A stretch of DNA of 64,000 nucleotides from JBGQMW01 sp963769845. Its GTDB lineage: Archaea > Thermoproteota > Bathyarchaeia > Bathyarchaeales > Bathycorpusculaceae. The stretch is taken from contig CAVYNL010000033.1 in the NCBI GenBank assembly GCA_963769845.1, forward strand, positions 62,001 to 126,000, written 5' to 3'. Under the pieces are notes generated by a model. It saw only the letters and a program-made list of their open reading frames with translations. It made no database searches and was not told the origin of the DNA. The first letter of the stretch is position 1; every line of letters begins with the position of its first letter. Below, piece after piece: positions 34,678 to 43,652 of the stretch. A program made the position numbers and the translations under genes.

Positions 34678-35247
34678 ATGCAGGGCAAGTCAAGAGCAAC
34701 TATAAAAGATATGGATTTCGGCTTCGAAAACTCGCTTGTCAGAATAATAGCCAACAGAAGCTCCCCAGAAATCATACTCGCAGGGTTGAATTTAGGCCCA
34801 TTCGAAGAAGGCAGCGATTACGAGGTATACTACTGGACTGCACTCGAACTTGAAAAAGCCGGAATCGCCCATTTAAAAGAAGAGGACCAACTAGACGCAG
34901 TCAAACTCAACAAAGTTCAGTGGACTGAACGAATCCAGACCAGTGGACAAGTGTCCAAGATCCCCGACCACTTCTATCCAAAGCTCCGCAGGCGCCTCGC
35001 AGAACTCAGAAGAGAAATCGCCAAAGATCCAGAGAAGATCCGCGAATACGAGAGGTTCAGACAACTCACACAAGACATTACAAACTCAAGACTGAGAAAA
35101 ATCATTTCAATAGCTTCTGCGCCTGCGCAGACGGAAAACACACTGAGAAACTTGACGAATGAGGAAAAATCGCTCTACGAGCGTCTCTACAGACTCATCG
35201 ATAGTTGGAGAAAACAGATTTTAGAGTACGAGGGAGGGGTTGAATGA
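34678..35247 (+). CDS. GINS complex subunit, Gins23 type
   Basis: A 189-residue GINS protein with a small beta-rich B domain first (SLVRIIANRSSPEIILAGLN, FEEGSDYEVYYWTALELEKAG) and the helical A domain second (HFYPKLRRRLAELRREIAK, then FRQLTQDITNSRLRKI), the domain order of Gins23. It is part of the CMG replicative helicase with MCM and Cdc45/GAN. GGGGAGATAGGAG precedes ATG 34678; the open frame continues upstream but without signals. Its last 4 bases overlap the mcm start (ATGA), showing translational coupling. The partner Gins51 is at 43104. Confidence 0.85.
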   Translation: MQGKSRATIKDMDFGFENSLVRIIANRSSPEIILAGLNLGPFEEGSDYEVYYWTALELEKAGIAHLKEEDQLDAVKLNKVQWTERIQTSGQVSKIPDHFYPKLRRRLAELRREIAKDPEKIREYERFRQLTQDITNSRLRKIISIASAPAQTENTLRNLTNEEKSLYERLYRLIDSWRKQILEYEGGVE

Positions 35248-37278
35248 CCGAGGAACTAGAAGTTGTAGACCCACAGGAACGGTTCCAAGATTTCTTCAAA
35301 ACAGAAAAGTACCGTCAGAGACTATCCCAGATGGCAGTCGGAGGTAAAACTTCACTCACAGTCGATTTTGATGACCTCCTGACCTTTGACCAAAGAATAG
35401 CCGAAGAACTACTTGAAAAACCAGAATACTTGAAGCATGCAAACAATGCCGCTTATACGCAGTTACAGATAGAAGACCCCGAATACGCAGAAAAGACGGC
35501 AGCAATAGACGTCAGAATCGTACGGTTACTGCAAGCTGCAACATCTGCGAAAACTCGGGTCGCAACAGATCGGCAAGCTTGTTATGGTCGAAGGCATTGT
35601 CGTTCGCTCATCACCAGTAAGACCAATGGTCATGCAGGCAGCATTCAAATGTAAACGATGCGGAACAGTAAACCCAGTAAACCAAACTGGCAGTTTCCTG
35701 AAAGCACCATTTGCATGCAGCAGCCCAGACTGCGCTTCAAAAGGACCTTTCGAGTTCGTCCAAGAAGAATCCACATTCATCGATTCCCAAGATCTACGAG
35801 TTCAAGAGAGACCTGAAGACCTGCCACCTGGACAGCTTCCCAGAACACTCAACATCAAGCTTGTCGGAAGCGAAATCGTCGACCTAGCAAGACCCGGCGA
35901 CCACATCTCCGCAGTCGGAGAAGTAAGGGCGCTCGCACCAACGCTTCCAGGAGTAGGAAAACTCCGCACGTTCATACTACACTTGGACGCAAATTCAATT
36001 GAAGTATTAGGCAAAGAACCAGAAACAGTACTCCCTTCGCCGGAAGAAGAACAGAAAATTCTTGAACTTTCAAGAGATCCCTGGGTGCATCGCAAAATCG
36101 TTGGATCAATCGCGCCGTCAATCTACGGATATGACCACATCAAAGAAGCCATAATGTACCTACTCTTCGGCGGCGTGCCCAAAACCTTGCCTGACATCAG
36201 CATAAGAGGAGAAATGAATGCGCTAATAGTGGGAGACCCAGGAACAGCGAAGTCTCAACTCCTGCAATACGTAGCCCGAATTGCACCTCGAGGACTGTAC
36301 ACTTCAGGACGAGGTACAACAGCCGCAGGCCTGACAGCCGCCGTAATACGAGAAAAGGGCGGAGGAATGACCCTTGAAGCAGGAGCCCTAGTACTAGCAG
36401 ACAAGGGGATAGCGTGCATAGACGAAATGGACAAAATGCGCCCAGAAGACAGAGTGGCCATACACGAAGCTATGGAACAACACACCGTTTCAGTGGCAAA
36501 AGGAGGCATCGTCGCAACACTTAACGCCAGAACAGCCATACTTGCCGCAGCAAACCCTGCACTAGGAAGATACGAGCCGCACAGAACAGTGTCTGAAAAC
36601 ATCTCTCTGCCAGTCACGATACTTTCCAGGTTCGACCTAATCTTCGTGCTGAGAGACGTTCCAAACAAAGAGTCTGACAGCAAGATGTCGGCTCACATCT
36701 TGGAGATTCACAGAAAAGGCTCAAGCCCCGTTGAAACCCCAATACCAGTTGACCTCCTACGAAAATACATAAGCTATGCAAAGGGAACCAAGCCTGTTCT
36801 AGGCCAAGAGGCAATCAAGCGACTCAACGATTTCTACCTGGCCATGCGTTCGGCAAGCGAAACTGAAGGGTCGCCCGTTGCCATAACTGCACGCCAACTG
36901 GAATCCCTCGTGCGCACATCAGAGGCCAGAGCGCGAGTCGCCTTAAGAAACGAAGTTTCCGCCGAAGACGCGGAAGCAGCGATCGCCATAATGAAAAGAT
37001 CTCTAGAAGAAGTAGGCATAGACCTATCTTCATACAAGATGGACATAGACTTGATAATGACCGGAAAGCCAAAAAGCATGAGAGACCGGCTTCAAATAAT
37101 CCTGTCAACACTGATGGAAATGGAAAAAGAAACGGGAATCGTGGAGAAGGTAGCCCTTCTCAGTGAGCTTGAAACAAAACACAATATCCCTAGAGGAGAA
37201 GCAGAACGTCTCCTCGGCCAACTTCTCCGCGAAGGAACAGTGTACGAACCCCGCGAGAACTACTTGAAGAAGACTTAG
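35244..37278 (+). CDS. mcm: replicative DNA helicase MCM, with a frameshift near 35544
   Basis: About 677 residues if rejoined, normal for archaeal MCM. The N-terminal part (35244 to about 35543) ends in VRLLQAAT. The protein continues one frame later at CTG 35545 as LRKLGSQQIGKLVMVEG, so one extra base near 35541-35544 is implied. The rest is complete: zinc site FKCKRCG and CSSPDC, Walker A GDPGTAKSQLL, Walker B IDEMDKM, the arginine finger LSRFDLIF and a C-terminal winged helix. An essential helicase should not be broken, so a sequence error is likelier than decay; programmed frameshifting is a remote alternative. It is coupled to the gins23 gene by a 4-bp overlap. Confidence 0.92.
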
Positions 37279-37408
37279 CAGCAACCTGCTGAAACTCAAA
37301 ACCCTGAAATCACTTTGAACAGGCACAATTCCGCCGACTGAGGGATCTTATCGTTCGAGAAGGGTTAATAGAGGGTAACTATCGAATCATCAAAAGTGAA
37401 AAACTCCG

Positions 37409-37942
37409 ATGAAACCAGTGATGGTTGTTGCGGGTACGCGACCCGAAATCATAAAAGTGTCACCCATCATCAGGTCACTGCGGAAGAGAAGAATCCCGTC
37501 GGTTTTTGTACATTGTGGACAACATTACGACTACAACATGTTTAGGCAATTCGTCGACGAACTCGACCTGCCCAAACCAGATTTTGAACTCAGGGTAAGA
37601 GCTCACACGCACGCAGGGCAGACTGCGCAGATAATGACTCAGATGGAGAGACTTCTGAAGAGTATTTCACCTAGGCTTGTTTTGGTCCAAGGAGACACTA
37701 ACGGAGCTTTGGCAACTTCTCTGGCAGCTGTGAAGATTGGCACACCTGTAGGACATATTGAAGCCGGACTAAGAAGCTTTGATCTACGAATGCCAGAGGA
37801 ACATAACAGACGTCTGACAGATCATGTTTCAACTCTTTTGTTTGCACCTACTCTTACGGCAGAGAATAACTTGAGAAAAGAAAATGCATGGGGTCGGGTT
37901 CACGTTACAGGGAAGAGTGAGGTAGAAGTACGGTATTCCTAA
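37409..37942 (+). pseudogene. UDP-N-acetylglucosamine 2-epimerase, truncated to its N-terminal half
   Basis: The N-terminal Rossmann half of WecB-type 2-epimerase is well preserved: VVAGTRPEIIKVSP, VHCGQHYDYNMF, VQGDTNGALATS, GHIEAGLRSFD and MPEEHNRRLTDH. After HVTGK the frame runs out within 9 residues instead of continuing for about 190 more (the UDP-binding half). No remainder is found downstream in any frame, so the gene has lost its 3' half by deletion. It probably once made UDP-ManNAc for surface glycans. Confidence 0.8.
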
Positions 37943-38037
37943 GGCAACTATGTACGGTCGAGAATATAAGTCCACCTAGAAGCTAATTCTATTTATCTAC
38001 CGCACGACGCGCATTTCGGTTTATTACAATAGCGTGC

Positions 38038-38103
38038 GATGGAGAATCAGACATGAGAGACGTTGGCACCGCGGCCAGACACTTCATAGAACACCATCCA
38101 TAG
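38038..38103 (+). pseudogene. relic of a dockerin-like C-terminus
   Basis: The 22-codon stretch reads DGESDMRDVGTAARHF and ends at a TAG. It closely resembles the dockerin-like end of the secreted peptidase at 54697 (DGKLNMFDVGTVARHFGEHT). No gene is attached, so this is the tail of a lost secreted protein. The rest of the interval 37943-38265 holds no other gene I can support. Confidence 0.45.
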
Positions 38104-38265
38104 AGTAAATGCTGATTTTCTGTAATATAGTATGAGGAAGGACGGAAGTAGGGCTTTATCTGTTTTTAAGTTTCTGGATGAACCACGAAGATAGCTATCC
38201 GTTTTCCGTATCCACAAAACTTCTAGGGACTCCCTGAAAAGAGAGTTTGAGCTATCTTTGGATAT

Positions 38266-38796
38266 TCAAGTTTTCTGTTGAATGTGGCCTTCCTTGACTA
38301 GTTCTGCTAGATACTTGAATGTGAGATGTCTGAGTATGCTGTCACTGGTTAGGCTTATGATAAATGAACCAACTACTGTCATAATCTCTCCCCCTTCTTG
38401 TTTGATTTCCTGTTGGAATTTGCTGTAGTCAGAGTAGTCTTTGTGGACTGATATGACCACTCTGTCAGAGTTGAACCCATTCCCTGATGAGACAAAAATG
38501 AGGTTTGGATATCTTTCTATGAAGTCTTTGGCTTTTTCAATCTGCAACTCAGCATGTTCAGGATGTACAGCCCTATTTCCAAAGGTGAATGCCAGAATCT
38601 CAAACCCCAACTTGGCTAGATCTGGAATTGAAGTATAGTCAAGCAGCCTTTCCTTTTCCAGTTCTCCTCTTCTTCTGGTTATTGTTGGTTGAGAAACATG
38701 CAGAATCTTGGCAAGCTGTCTATCGCTTGGTCTTGAATTCTTCATCAGTTCAGCTATTATTGCATAGTCAATTGCCTTCAACTCTTTCCAGGACAT
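38266..38796 (-). CDS. AsnC/Lrp-like winged-helix regulator
   Basis: A 176-residue regulator. Residues 6-60 form an AsnC-type winged HTH (IIAELMKNSRPSDRQLAKIL, then HVSQPTITRRRGELE). The C-terminal part (about 65-160) has an alpha/beta pattern (FEILAFTFGN, NLIFVSSGNG, DRVVISVHKD) like a divergent RAM domain. It lies in an accessory region beside the second DUF4760-like gene and decayed sequence; its targets are unknown. Confidence 0.75.
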   Translation of the reverse strand: MSWKELKAIDYAIIAELMKNSRPSDRQLAKILHVSQPTITRRRGELEKERLLDYTSIPDLAKLGFEILAFTFGNRAVHPEHAELQIEKAKDFIERYPNLIFVSSGNGFNSDRVVISVHKDYSDYSKFQQEIKQEGGEIMTVVGSFIISLTSDSILRHLTFKYLAELVKEGHIQQKT

Positions 38797-38926
38797 GATT
38801 TCGCCATCTCAGAGCATCTATGAATATTGTAATTTGATACATTTTAAGATAATAAGCCTTGTTGAAATGAAGTCCATGTTGGTGAAGTCAAAAGACTTCC
38901 AGAGTGTCCCTGAAATCTTTGAAGCT

Positions 38927-39421
38927 TTAGGCTTTTGATTGCTGAAGCTTCTGTTCTCTTTTCTTCATTTCGTTGTAGAGGTATTCGAACTCTTCATACC
39001 AACTTGGGTCGTTGGTTTCTTTTCTAACTCCCTCTACAATTGGTTTCACTTTGTTCCATGTCATGGAGACTGGGAGATGGCCAACTAATTCAGGGTCTAC
39101 AAGTTTCCTTTGGAGAAGTAAGCCTATGATAGTAAAACTGTTTATTACAGAAAGAAGTGCTGCGTTTTCAGGGTTGTCAGAAAGGTATGTTCCATATTTC
39201 TTCTTGAAGTCATCATAGTCTGTGAATTCAAGGTTCCACACTTTCAACCATGGTTTGGTCAACTCTTCGCTGACCCAGCTCGTGTACATCCTCATAGTCA
39301 AATCTGTTTGCCTTATTCTTGTCTGGTGCCGAATCTGAAAAATGTAGTAGATAGCTGCTAGGAACACACCTGCAGAAGCAATCGCTATAGAAACTGTCTG
39401 TACATCAACCACTATTACCAC
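38927..39421 (-). CDS. DUF4760-like membrane protein, copy 2
   Basis: A 164-residue paralogue of the protein at 16323: one N-terminal TM helix (VSIAIASAGVFLAAIYYIFQ), then RHQTRIRQTDLTMRMY, a helical domain with LLQRKLVDPELVGHLP, and the same tail YLYNEMKKREQKLQQS. Over most of the gene the DNA has diverged, but the final 52 coding bases are identical to copy 1. The copies lie 22 kb apart in opposite orientation, both in accessory regions. The function is unknown. The start ATG 39421 is chosen because it matches the other copy within a few residues. Confidence 0.7.
   Translation of the reverse strand: MVIVVDVQTVSIAIASAGVFLAAIYYIFQIRHQTRIRQTDLTMRMYTSWVSEELTKPWLKVWNLEFTDYDDFKKKYGTYLSDNPENAALLSVINSFTIIGLLLQRKLVDPELVGHLPVSMTWNKVKPIVEGVRKETNDPSWYEEFEYLYNEMKKREQKLQQSKA
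38935..38986 (-). repeat. 52-bp exact repeat, copy 2
   Basis: Reverse complement of this stretch equals 16749-16800 at all 52 positions, including all third codon positions. The base before and the base after both differ. Confidence 0.9.
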
Positions 39422-39533
39422 CTAGAAGAAAAGATTAGACAAGATTAGTATTAAAGACTAAATCATTAAGAGAAAATCAACTGAAAAAGAAGCTCAATAA
39501 TAGTTCTATATGTTAATAACAGACAGAAGCTTT

Positions 39534-39626
39534 CTACTTCTTCTCAGTGCTTGTTAGTATCTTTGGTTCTTTCCATTCTTCTCTGAGTATACTGTAGATA
39601 TAGGCATCTCTCCATTCTCCTCTCAT
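39534..39626 (-). CDS. possible 30-residue peptide at the end of the ribosomal operon
   Basis: ATG 39626 overlaps the TGA of the PAC2 gene (ATGA on the minus strand) and opens a 30-codon frame, MRGEWRDAYIYSILREE and a lysine-rich end. The coupling overlap is suggestive; there is no known relative, and it could be chance. Confidence 0.25.
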   Translation of the reverse strand: MRGEWRDAYIYSILREEWKEPKILTSTEKK

Positions 39627-40394
39627 GAAATGTATGTGACTTTCTTGTCCTCTTCCTTCCGTGTTTCTTCAGCTTCCAAAGCCCTCTTCTCCTCAATTTT
39701 CTGAAGGCGAGTGACCATTTTATCAGCCTTGGTGATCTCCTCATCAAGTCCAGCAAGTTTCGCATCAAAACCAAGCATCGACTGCAACACTTCTAGAACG
39801 CTTTTTGCAGATTTCGGGTCAGGTAAATATCCTCTTGTCTCTCCCAGGAGACAAAGTGCATCGAATCTTCTGGAGATGAGATAACCCCAAGATTAACCCA
39901 GCTGTACCGACGATTGGGCTTCCAGTTGGGCTGACTTCTGCTCCAGCCCGTAGAGCTTTGTTCAACAAATCTTGGTTAGTGGCGGCTGCTATGACTTTTG
40001 GTTTGTCTCTGGCTTCCATTCTGTAGCCACCTATAGTGATTATCATTCTTGCTCCTTGTTGTTGGGCAAACTTCAGTATCTGCTCGGATATTTCGTACTG
40101 TCCCTCAACTGTTTGAGCCTGGCTGTCGCCTGTGAAGAGTATGATGTCATTCTTCCCGGTCTTCTTCCACGCGTAGAATGTTCCACGCAGAAGCCTTACG
40201 TTTCCCTTCTTGCTCACAAGCACAAAATAGGGAAAATAAGGAGAGTAAACGTGCGCAAACTTTTCAGCTTTCACCTGCTTGACTAGGTGGCGTATAGCAA
40301 TCTTACCCACGAGTCCCAAACCTGGGAGCCCTTCGATCAAAATTGGATTTTTCAAATCAATCTTCTTGAGTTCTTTGACGAAAGTCTCTTTCAT
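39623..40394 (-). CDS. PAC2-family (proteasome assembly chaperone-like) protein, with a frameshift near 39863
   Basis: About 256 residues when rejoined, the family length. The first part has the PAC2 signature PILIEGLPGLGLVGKIAIRH, ILFTGDSQAQ, ARMIITIGGYRM and SPIVGTAGLILGLSH. After LQKI (about 39866) the open frame drifts into a spurious end. The correct protein continues one base later as DALCLLGETRGYLPDPKSAK, followed by a coiled-coil tail ending KKVTYIS at 39623. One extra base near 39863 explains this. Archaeal PAC2 proteins are thought to help proteasome assembly, with limited evidence. The start overlaps the nop10 stop (ATGA). Confidence 0.88.
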
Positions 40395-40561
40395 GCCTCG
40401 GAATTCCCCATCTTCAATGCCATACGGTATTTCAGGTATTTGTCGTCAGGTGAGAATTTCGGCGGATGCGGAATTATGACCGCTCCTCCACAATAAGGAC
40501 ATGCGCTCTTTTTCAGTGTATAGTTTCCGCATTTCCCGCATTTTCTCAGAAGCCATACCAT
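40391..40561 (-). CDS. nop10: H/ACA ribonucleoprotein component Nop10
   Basis: A 56-residue zinc-ribbon protein of archaeal H/ACA RNPs, which guide pseudouridylation. The motif is LLRKCGKCGNYTL, then ACPYCGGAVIIPHPPKFSP, then DDKYLKYRM, the classic Nop10 sequence. Its ATG at 40561 shares one base with the aIF2-alpha stop (TAATG), and its TGA overlaps the PAC2 start. This aIF2alpha-nop10-PAC2 order is conserved in archaea. Confidence 0.95.
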   Translation of the reverse strand: MVWLLRKCGKCGNYTLKKSACPYCGGAVIIPHPPKFSPDDKYLKYRMALKMGNSEA

Positions 40562-41349
40562 TATTTTTCCCTTTTGAAAGTACCTTGTCCGCCAGCCTTG
40601 ATGACGTTTGTGACAAGATGCTGAGCCACTTTCTGAAGAGTGTCCTCCGCGCGCTTGTAGTCTTCTGCCATGACTTCAACGTTGTATTTCGGGGCTGCAA
40701 CGACGTAGAAACGGACTTTTGCGTCGCTCAGTTTCTCAGCTTTCTTGGCGTTTACGAAAGCTTCCTTGATTATCTTCACACCATTCGGCTTCATACATTT
40801 AAGCTCAACCATGCCTTTTACCTTGACCATTGGGACATGGATCCTCTCTTGCGCGACCTCCATGATCGCTGCCGCAATCTGTTCAGGCACGCCAATCTTC
40901 GTAAGAACCTCGGAACCCTCTCTAACAGCTTTCTCGAAGCCATCATACAACCCATATTCATTTTCCATCGGCGTCCCGGCCTTTTCGTAGATTTCCGCCA
41001 CCGGAACCCCTGTCTTCTCAGCCACACTTCTGATGAGAGCCTCTGCTTTTCTCTCTTTTTTCCAAGACATTATTTTTTCAATCTTTTCTCTCTTTGTTAC
41101 CCGTCTCAGAGACAGATCTATATGACCCTTCTCGGAGTCAACACGCAGGACTTTCAAAACGGCTTTTTGCCCTTCGCGCACAAAATCGCGTATGTTGCGA
41201 ATCCAAGAAGATGATATCTCTGAAACGTGAAGCAAGCCTTTCTTCTCAAACTCGTCGAGTTTCACGTAAGCGCCATAGTCGGTAACTGTCTCAACGGTGG
41301 CTATTACCAAGTCTCCAGCTTCAGGCCATTCTTGCTTTTTGAGTGACAT
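40561..41349 (-). CDS. translation initiation factor aIF2, alpha subunit
   Basis: 262 residues. The N-terminal S1-type OB fold (WPEAGDLVIATVETVTDYGA, LDEFEKKGLLHVSE) is followed by a helical domain and a C-terminal alpha/beta domain (KVRFYVVAAPKYNVEVMA). It is part of the aIF2 trimer that brings initiator Met-tRNA to the ribosome. The eukaryotic regulatory serine region corresponds to ISSSWIRNIRDFV. ATG 41349 follows GGAGG by 5 nt and lies 14 bp after the S27e stop, so it is preferred over upstream in-frame starts inside S27e. Confidence 0.94.
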   Translation of the reverse strand: MSLKKQEWPEAGDLVIATVETVTDYGAYVKLDEFEKKGLLHVSEISSSWIRNIRDFVREGQKAVLKVLRVDSEKGHIDLSLRRVTKREKIEKIMSWKKERKAEALIRSVAEKTGVPVAEIYEKAGTPMENEYGLYDGFEKAVREGSEVLTKIGVPEQIAAAIMEVAQERIHVPMVKVKGMVELKCMKPNGVKIIKEAFVNAKKAEKLSDAKVRFYVVAAPKYNVEVMAEDYKRAEDTLQKVAQHLVTNVIKAGGQGTFKREK

Positions 41350-41363
41350 TGCAGCCTCCATCC

Positions 41364-41561
41364 TTATTCGAAGACTGCAACTATTTCGCCCTTGATCAAT
41401 GCTCTGCCACTCGATGGCTCTGCAAGCTCTGTTCCACACACGCTACACTTTACCTTGTTCACGGCGCTTCCGAAAACTACTTGTTCGTTACCGCATTTTT
41501 GACACTTGACGCGAACGAAACGGCTTCTCGGTCGTGGAATAAGTTTTTCCCATTCTGCCAT
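41364..41561 (-). CDS. 30S ribosomal protein S27e
   Basis: A 65-residue zinc-ribbon ribosomal protein: WEKLIPRPRSRFVRVKCQKC, then VKCSVCGTELAEPSSGRA, with four zinc cysteines. It is in the L44e-S27e-aIF2alpha operon. An in-frame ATG lies 6 bp upstream (41567), but MAEWEK matches the family's usual beginning and has GAGTGG upstream. Confidence 0.95.
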   Translation of the reverse strand: MAEWEKLIPRPRSRFVRVKCQKCGNEQVVFGSAVNKVKCSVCGTELAEPSSGRALIKGEIVAVFE

Positions 41562-41578
41562 AAACATCCACTCAACAT

Positions 41579-41863
41579 TTAAACGATAGCCAGTTTTCTC
41601 AGTCTGATGCCATCTTTATGTCTCATGTAACCGCAAACCTTGCATTTCAGTTTCAAGGTTTGCTTCTTGGTCGTTTTCGCGAACTCTCTCTGAAGCGGAT
41701 ATTTCTGCCCGCCATATCCTCTCTTCTCACGCTCATGGTGTCGCTCGCCTTTGGCCAAAGCTCTCCGCTTTCCAGCCTTGTAAAGCGTGATCGCATGTGC
41801 CTGATGCTGTTTGCATTTCGGGCAGTATGTTTTGACTTCTTTAGGAACATTCACGTAAGTCAC
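41579..41863 (-). CDS. 50S ribosomal protein L44e
   Basis: A 94-residue ribosomal protein: VPKEVKTYCPKCKQHQAHAI, KGERHHEREKRGYGGQKYP, then LKCKVCGYMRHKDGIRLRK, with the paired CxxC zinc site. The open frame continues upstream to 42055, but a TATA-like element on the minus strand (about 41896-41905) and family length favour GTG 41863. It is the first gene of the ribosomal/initiation operon reading to PAC2. Confidence 0.94.
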   Translation of the reverse strand: MTYVNVPKEVKTYCPKCKQHQAHAITLYKAGKRRALAKGERHHEREKRGYGGQKYPLQREFAKTTKKQTLKLKCKVCGYMRHKDGIRLRKLAIV

Positions 41864-42016
41864 GACCAACTTTGCATAAAGAAAACCACACGTACTCTTA
41901 TACTTTTTCGCCGATCTCCACAAGTGCGTGACAGGCGTGATTTTGAGGGTTGCTTGATACATCCTTTTAAATGACAACTGGATAATTGGAGCCTCGACTG
42001 ACGAGGAAGCTGTGGG

Positions 42017-43069
42017 ATGGTAGACATTGTCCAACCTGTGAGAAAGAACAGCCAATCTTTGTTAAGAATCGCGCCGGTTCTTTCGTTCATAATACCGTTC
42101 ATTGTCTTGTACATCTATCAGAATGCAGCCTATCCATTTTATGAAAAGACGTTTGAGATGACATGGAAAGGCAGGACTTTCTACATCTTCTTTGTGTGGT
42201 TAGTCATGCTGGAGGTCATCATAAATTGGGAAAAACTGCGGGTCGCCAGAGTCAATGAGTTGAAATCGCTCAGAACTATCGCGCTTGCTGGTGCTCTCTT
42301 GCTCCCAACACTCTACCTCTTGGTGTCCAATTATTTCGGATTGAATGCGGTTATTCTGAACTGGGCAAACGCAAACAGTATCGCACAGTCAAATTGGATG
42401 CCTCTGTCTGTTGAGTATCTCGTCCTGGCGATTCTTTTTGTACTCATCGTTATGCTGGAATACGGAGTAACAGGCTTGGATAGTTTTTCGATCTCTCCGA
42501 TTTTCCTCGCAACCATCGGCGTAGTGTACACAATCGACAACATCTATATGTACGGAAGTTTCTCGCCATTTCAGATTCTTGTCCCAGCAGCGGCAACGCT
42601 GGCGGCAATGGTGCTCAGCTTCATGGGATATCAGATCCAATGGAAAGGAGAGTTTTCCGGCGCCCCAGTCTTGCACGTGGAAAATTCAAGAGGATCGGCG
42701 GAAGCCGGCATTGCATGGCCATGTTCAGGAATTGAAAGTCTGATCATCTACTCAGTGACGATACTCTTGTTTCTAAGAAACATGTCTATACCACTGAAAC
42801 AGAAGTTAGCCTATTTCGTCATTGGTGCCATCGTCACATTTTTCATCAATGTATTGAGGATAGTCAGCATATTCGTGATTGCCGTCGACACAGGAGGAAT
42901 AAATAGCTACCAAGCGCAACTTTTCCACAATTACTATGGCCAACTTTATTCGATAGCTTGGATCATATCGTACCCCTTGATAATATTCGGAAGCCGCTTC
43001 TTGTGGGGCAAGATCATGAGTCTGAGAAGCATCCAAATGCTCCATGCCAGACACGTTAGTAGACTCTAA
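42017..43069 (+). CDS. archaeosortase/exosortase-family transpeptidase
   Basis: A 350-residue integral membrane protein with about eight transmembrane helices. The exosortase catalytic triad is visible: Cys in IAWPCSGIESL, Arg in INVLRIVSIF and His in QLFHNYYG. Such enzymes cut C-terminal sorting tripartite signals of surface proteins and move them to lipid anchors or other acceptors. The likely substrates are unknown; the surface protein at 13165 and the peptidase at 54697 do not show a clear PGF-CTERM motif. It starts with GTG or ATG near 42017, upstream of the L44e promoter and divergent from it. Confidence 0.88.
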   Translation: MVDIVQPVRKNSQSLLRIAPVLSFIIPFIVLYIYQNAAYPFYEKTFEMTWKGRTFYIFFVWLVMLEVIINWEKLRVARVNELKSLRTIALAGALLLPTLYLLVSNYFGLNAVILNWANANSIAQSNWMPLSVEYLVLAILFVLIVMLEYGVTGLDSFSISPIFLATIGVVYTIDNIYMYGSFSPFQILVPAAATLAAMVLSFMGYQIQWKGEFSGAPVLHVENSRGSAEAGIAWPCSGIESLIIYSVTILLFLRNMSIPLKQKLAYFVIGAIVTFFINVLRIVSIFVIAVDTGGINSYQAQLFHNYYGQLYSIAWIISYPLIIFGSRFLWGKIMSLRSIQMLHARHVSRL

Positions 43070-43103
43070 CTGTTGCGGTAGTTGATGAATCTCTCCTTTG
43101 CAT

Positions 43104-43652
43104 TCAACCACCTTCGACTTTGTCAGCAGAGCCTTGGTTGATCATTATGCGGGCATTCTCAATTGGCAGAGATGCAAGGTCTTCAATTTCGAAGGGTCCG
43201 TAGGTTTTCATGTCTGAGCCTATTACTGACGGAACCTCTTTCAAAAAGAGTAAGATTGTTCTCTTATGTCTCTGCGCAATGTTGATCCTAGGTGCACGTC
43301 CTTTAAGGATGTCATCGGTAAGACCGTGAAACTTTTCAGAAAGAGCAGAAATGGTCGTGCAGATCTCTTGTTCTTCTGACGTCAGGAACTCAGGAGATAC
43401 ATTCTCCATCCTTTCTGTTTTTTTGACTACTTTCATGTAACGCACTTGTATGAGCACTCGGATCATTCTTCTTACGTTCTGCATTTCTTTTTTCAGAAGA
43501 TCAGCTTTGACAGTGCGCTTGTCGAGCATTCTTCCTTCTTCTTTCAGTCGCCTGATATAGTCTGCGATTCTGACATAGAAGTCCGACGCAATTTTGGTCA
43601 GTTCTTCTTTTTCGATTTCTTGCTCGTACACTTGTAGGAGTTCACTGTACAT
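43104..43652 (-). CDS. GINS complex subunit, Gins51 type
   Basis: A 182-residue protein. The helical A domain is first (residues about 1-115, IASDFYVRIADYIRRLKEEG, VRRMIRVLIQVRYMK). The small B domain is last (RTILLFLKEVPSVIGSDMKT, GPFEIEDLASLPIENA), the A-B order of Gins51. It overlaps the primase small-subunit stop region by 11 bp, a common archaeal priS-gins arrangement. With Gins23 (34678) it forms the GINS tetramer of the CMG helicase. Confidence 0.82.
   Translation of the reverse strand: MYSELLQVYEQEIEKEELTKIASDFYVRIADYIRRLKEEGRMLDKRTVKADLLKKEMQNVRRMIRVLIQVRYMKVVKKTERMENVSPEFLTSEEQEICTTISALSEKFHGLTDDILKGRAPRINIAQRHKRTILLFLKEVPSVIGSDMKTYGPFEIEDLASLPIENARIMINQGSADKVEGG

Noticed and set aside
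39544..39774. 76-codon minus-strand frame downstream of the PAC2 gene
   Set aside because: It is the wrong frame of the PAC2 C-terminal coiled coil, which is recovered once the single-base break is corrected.
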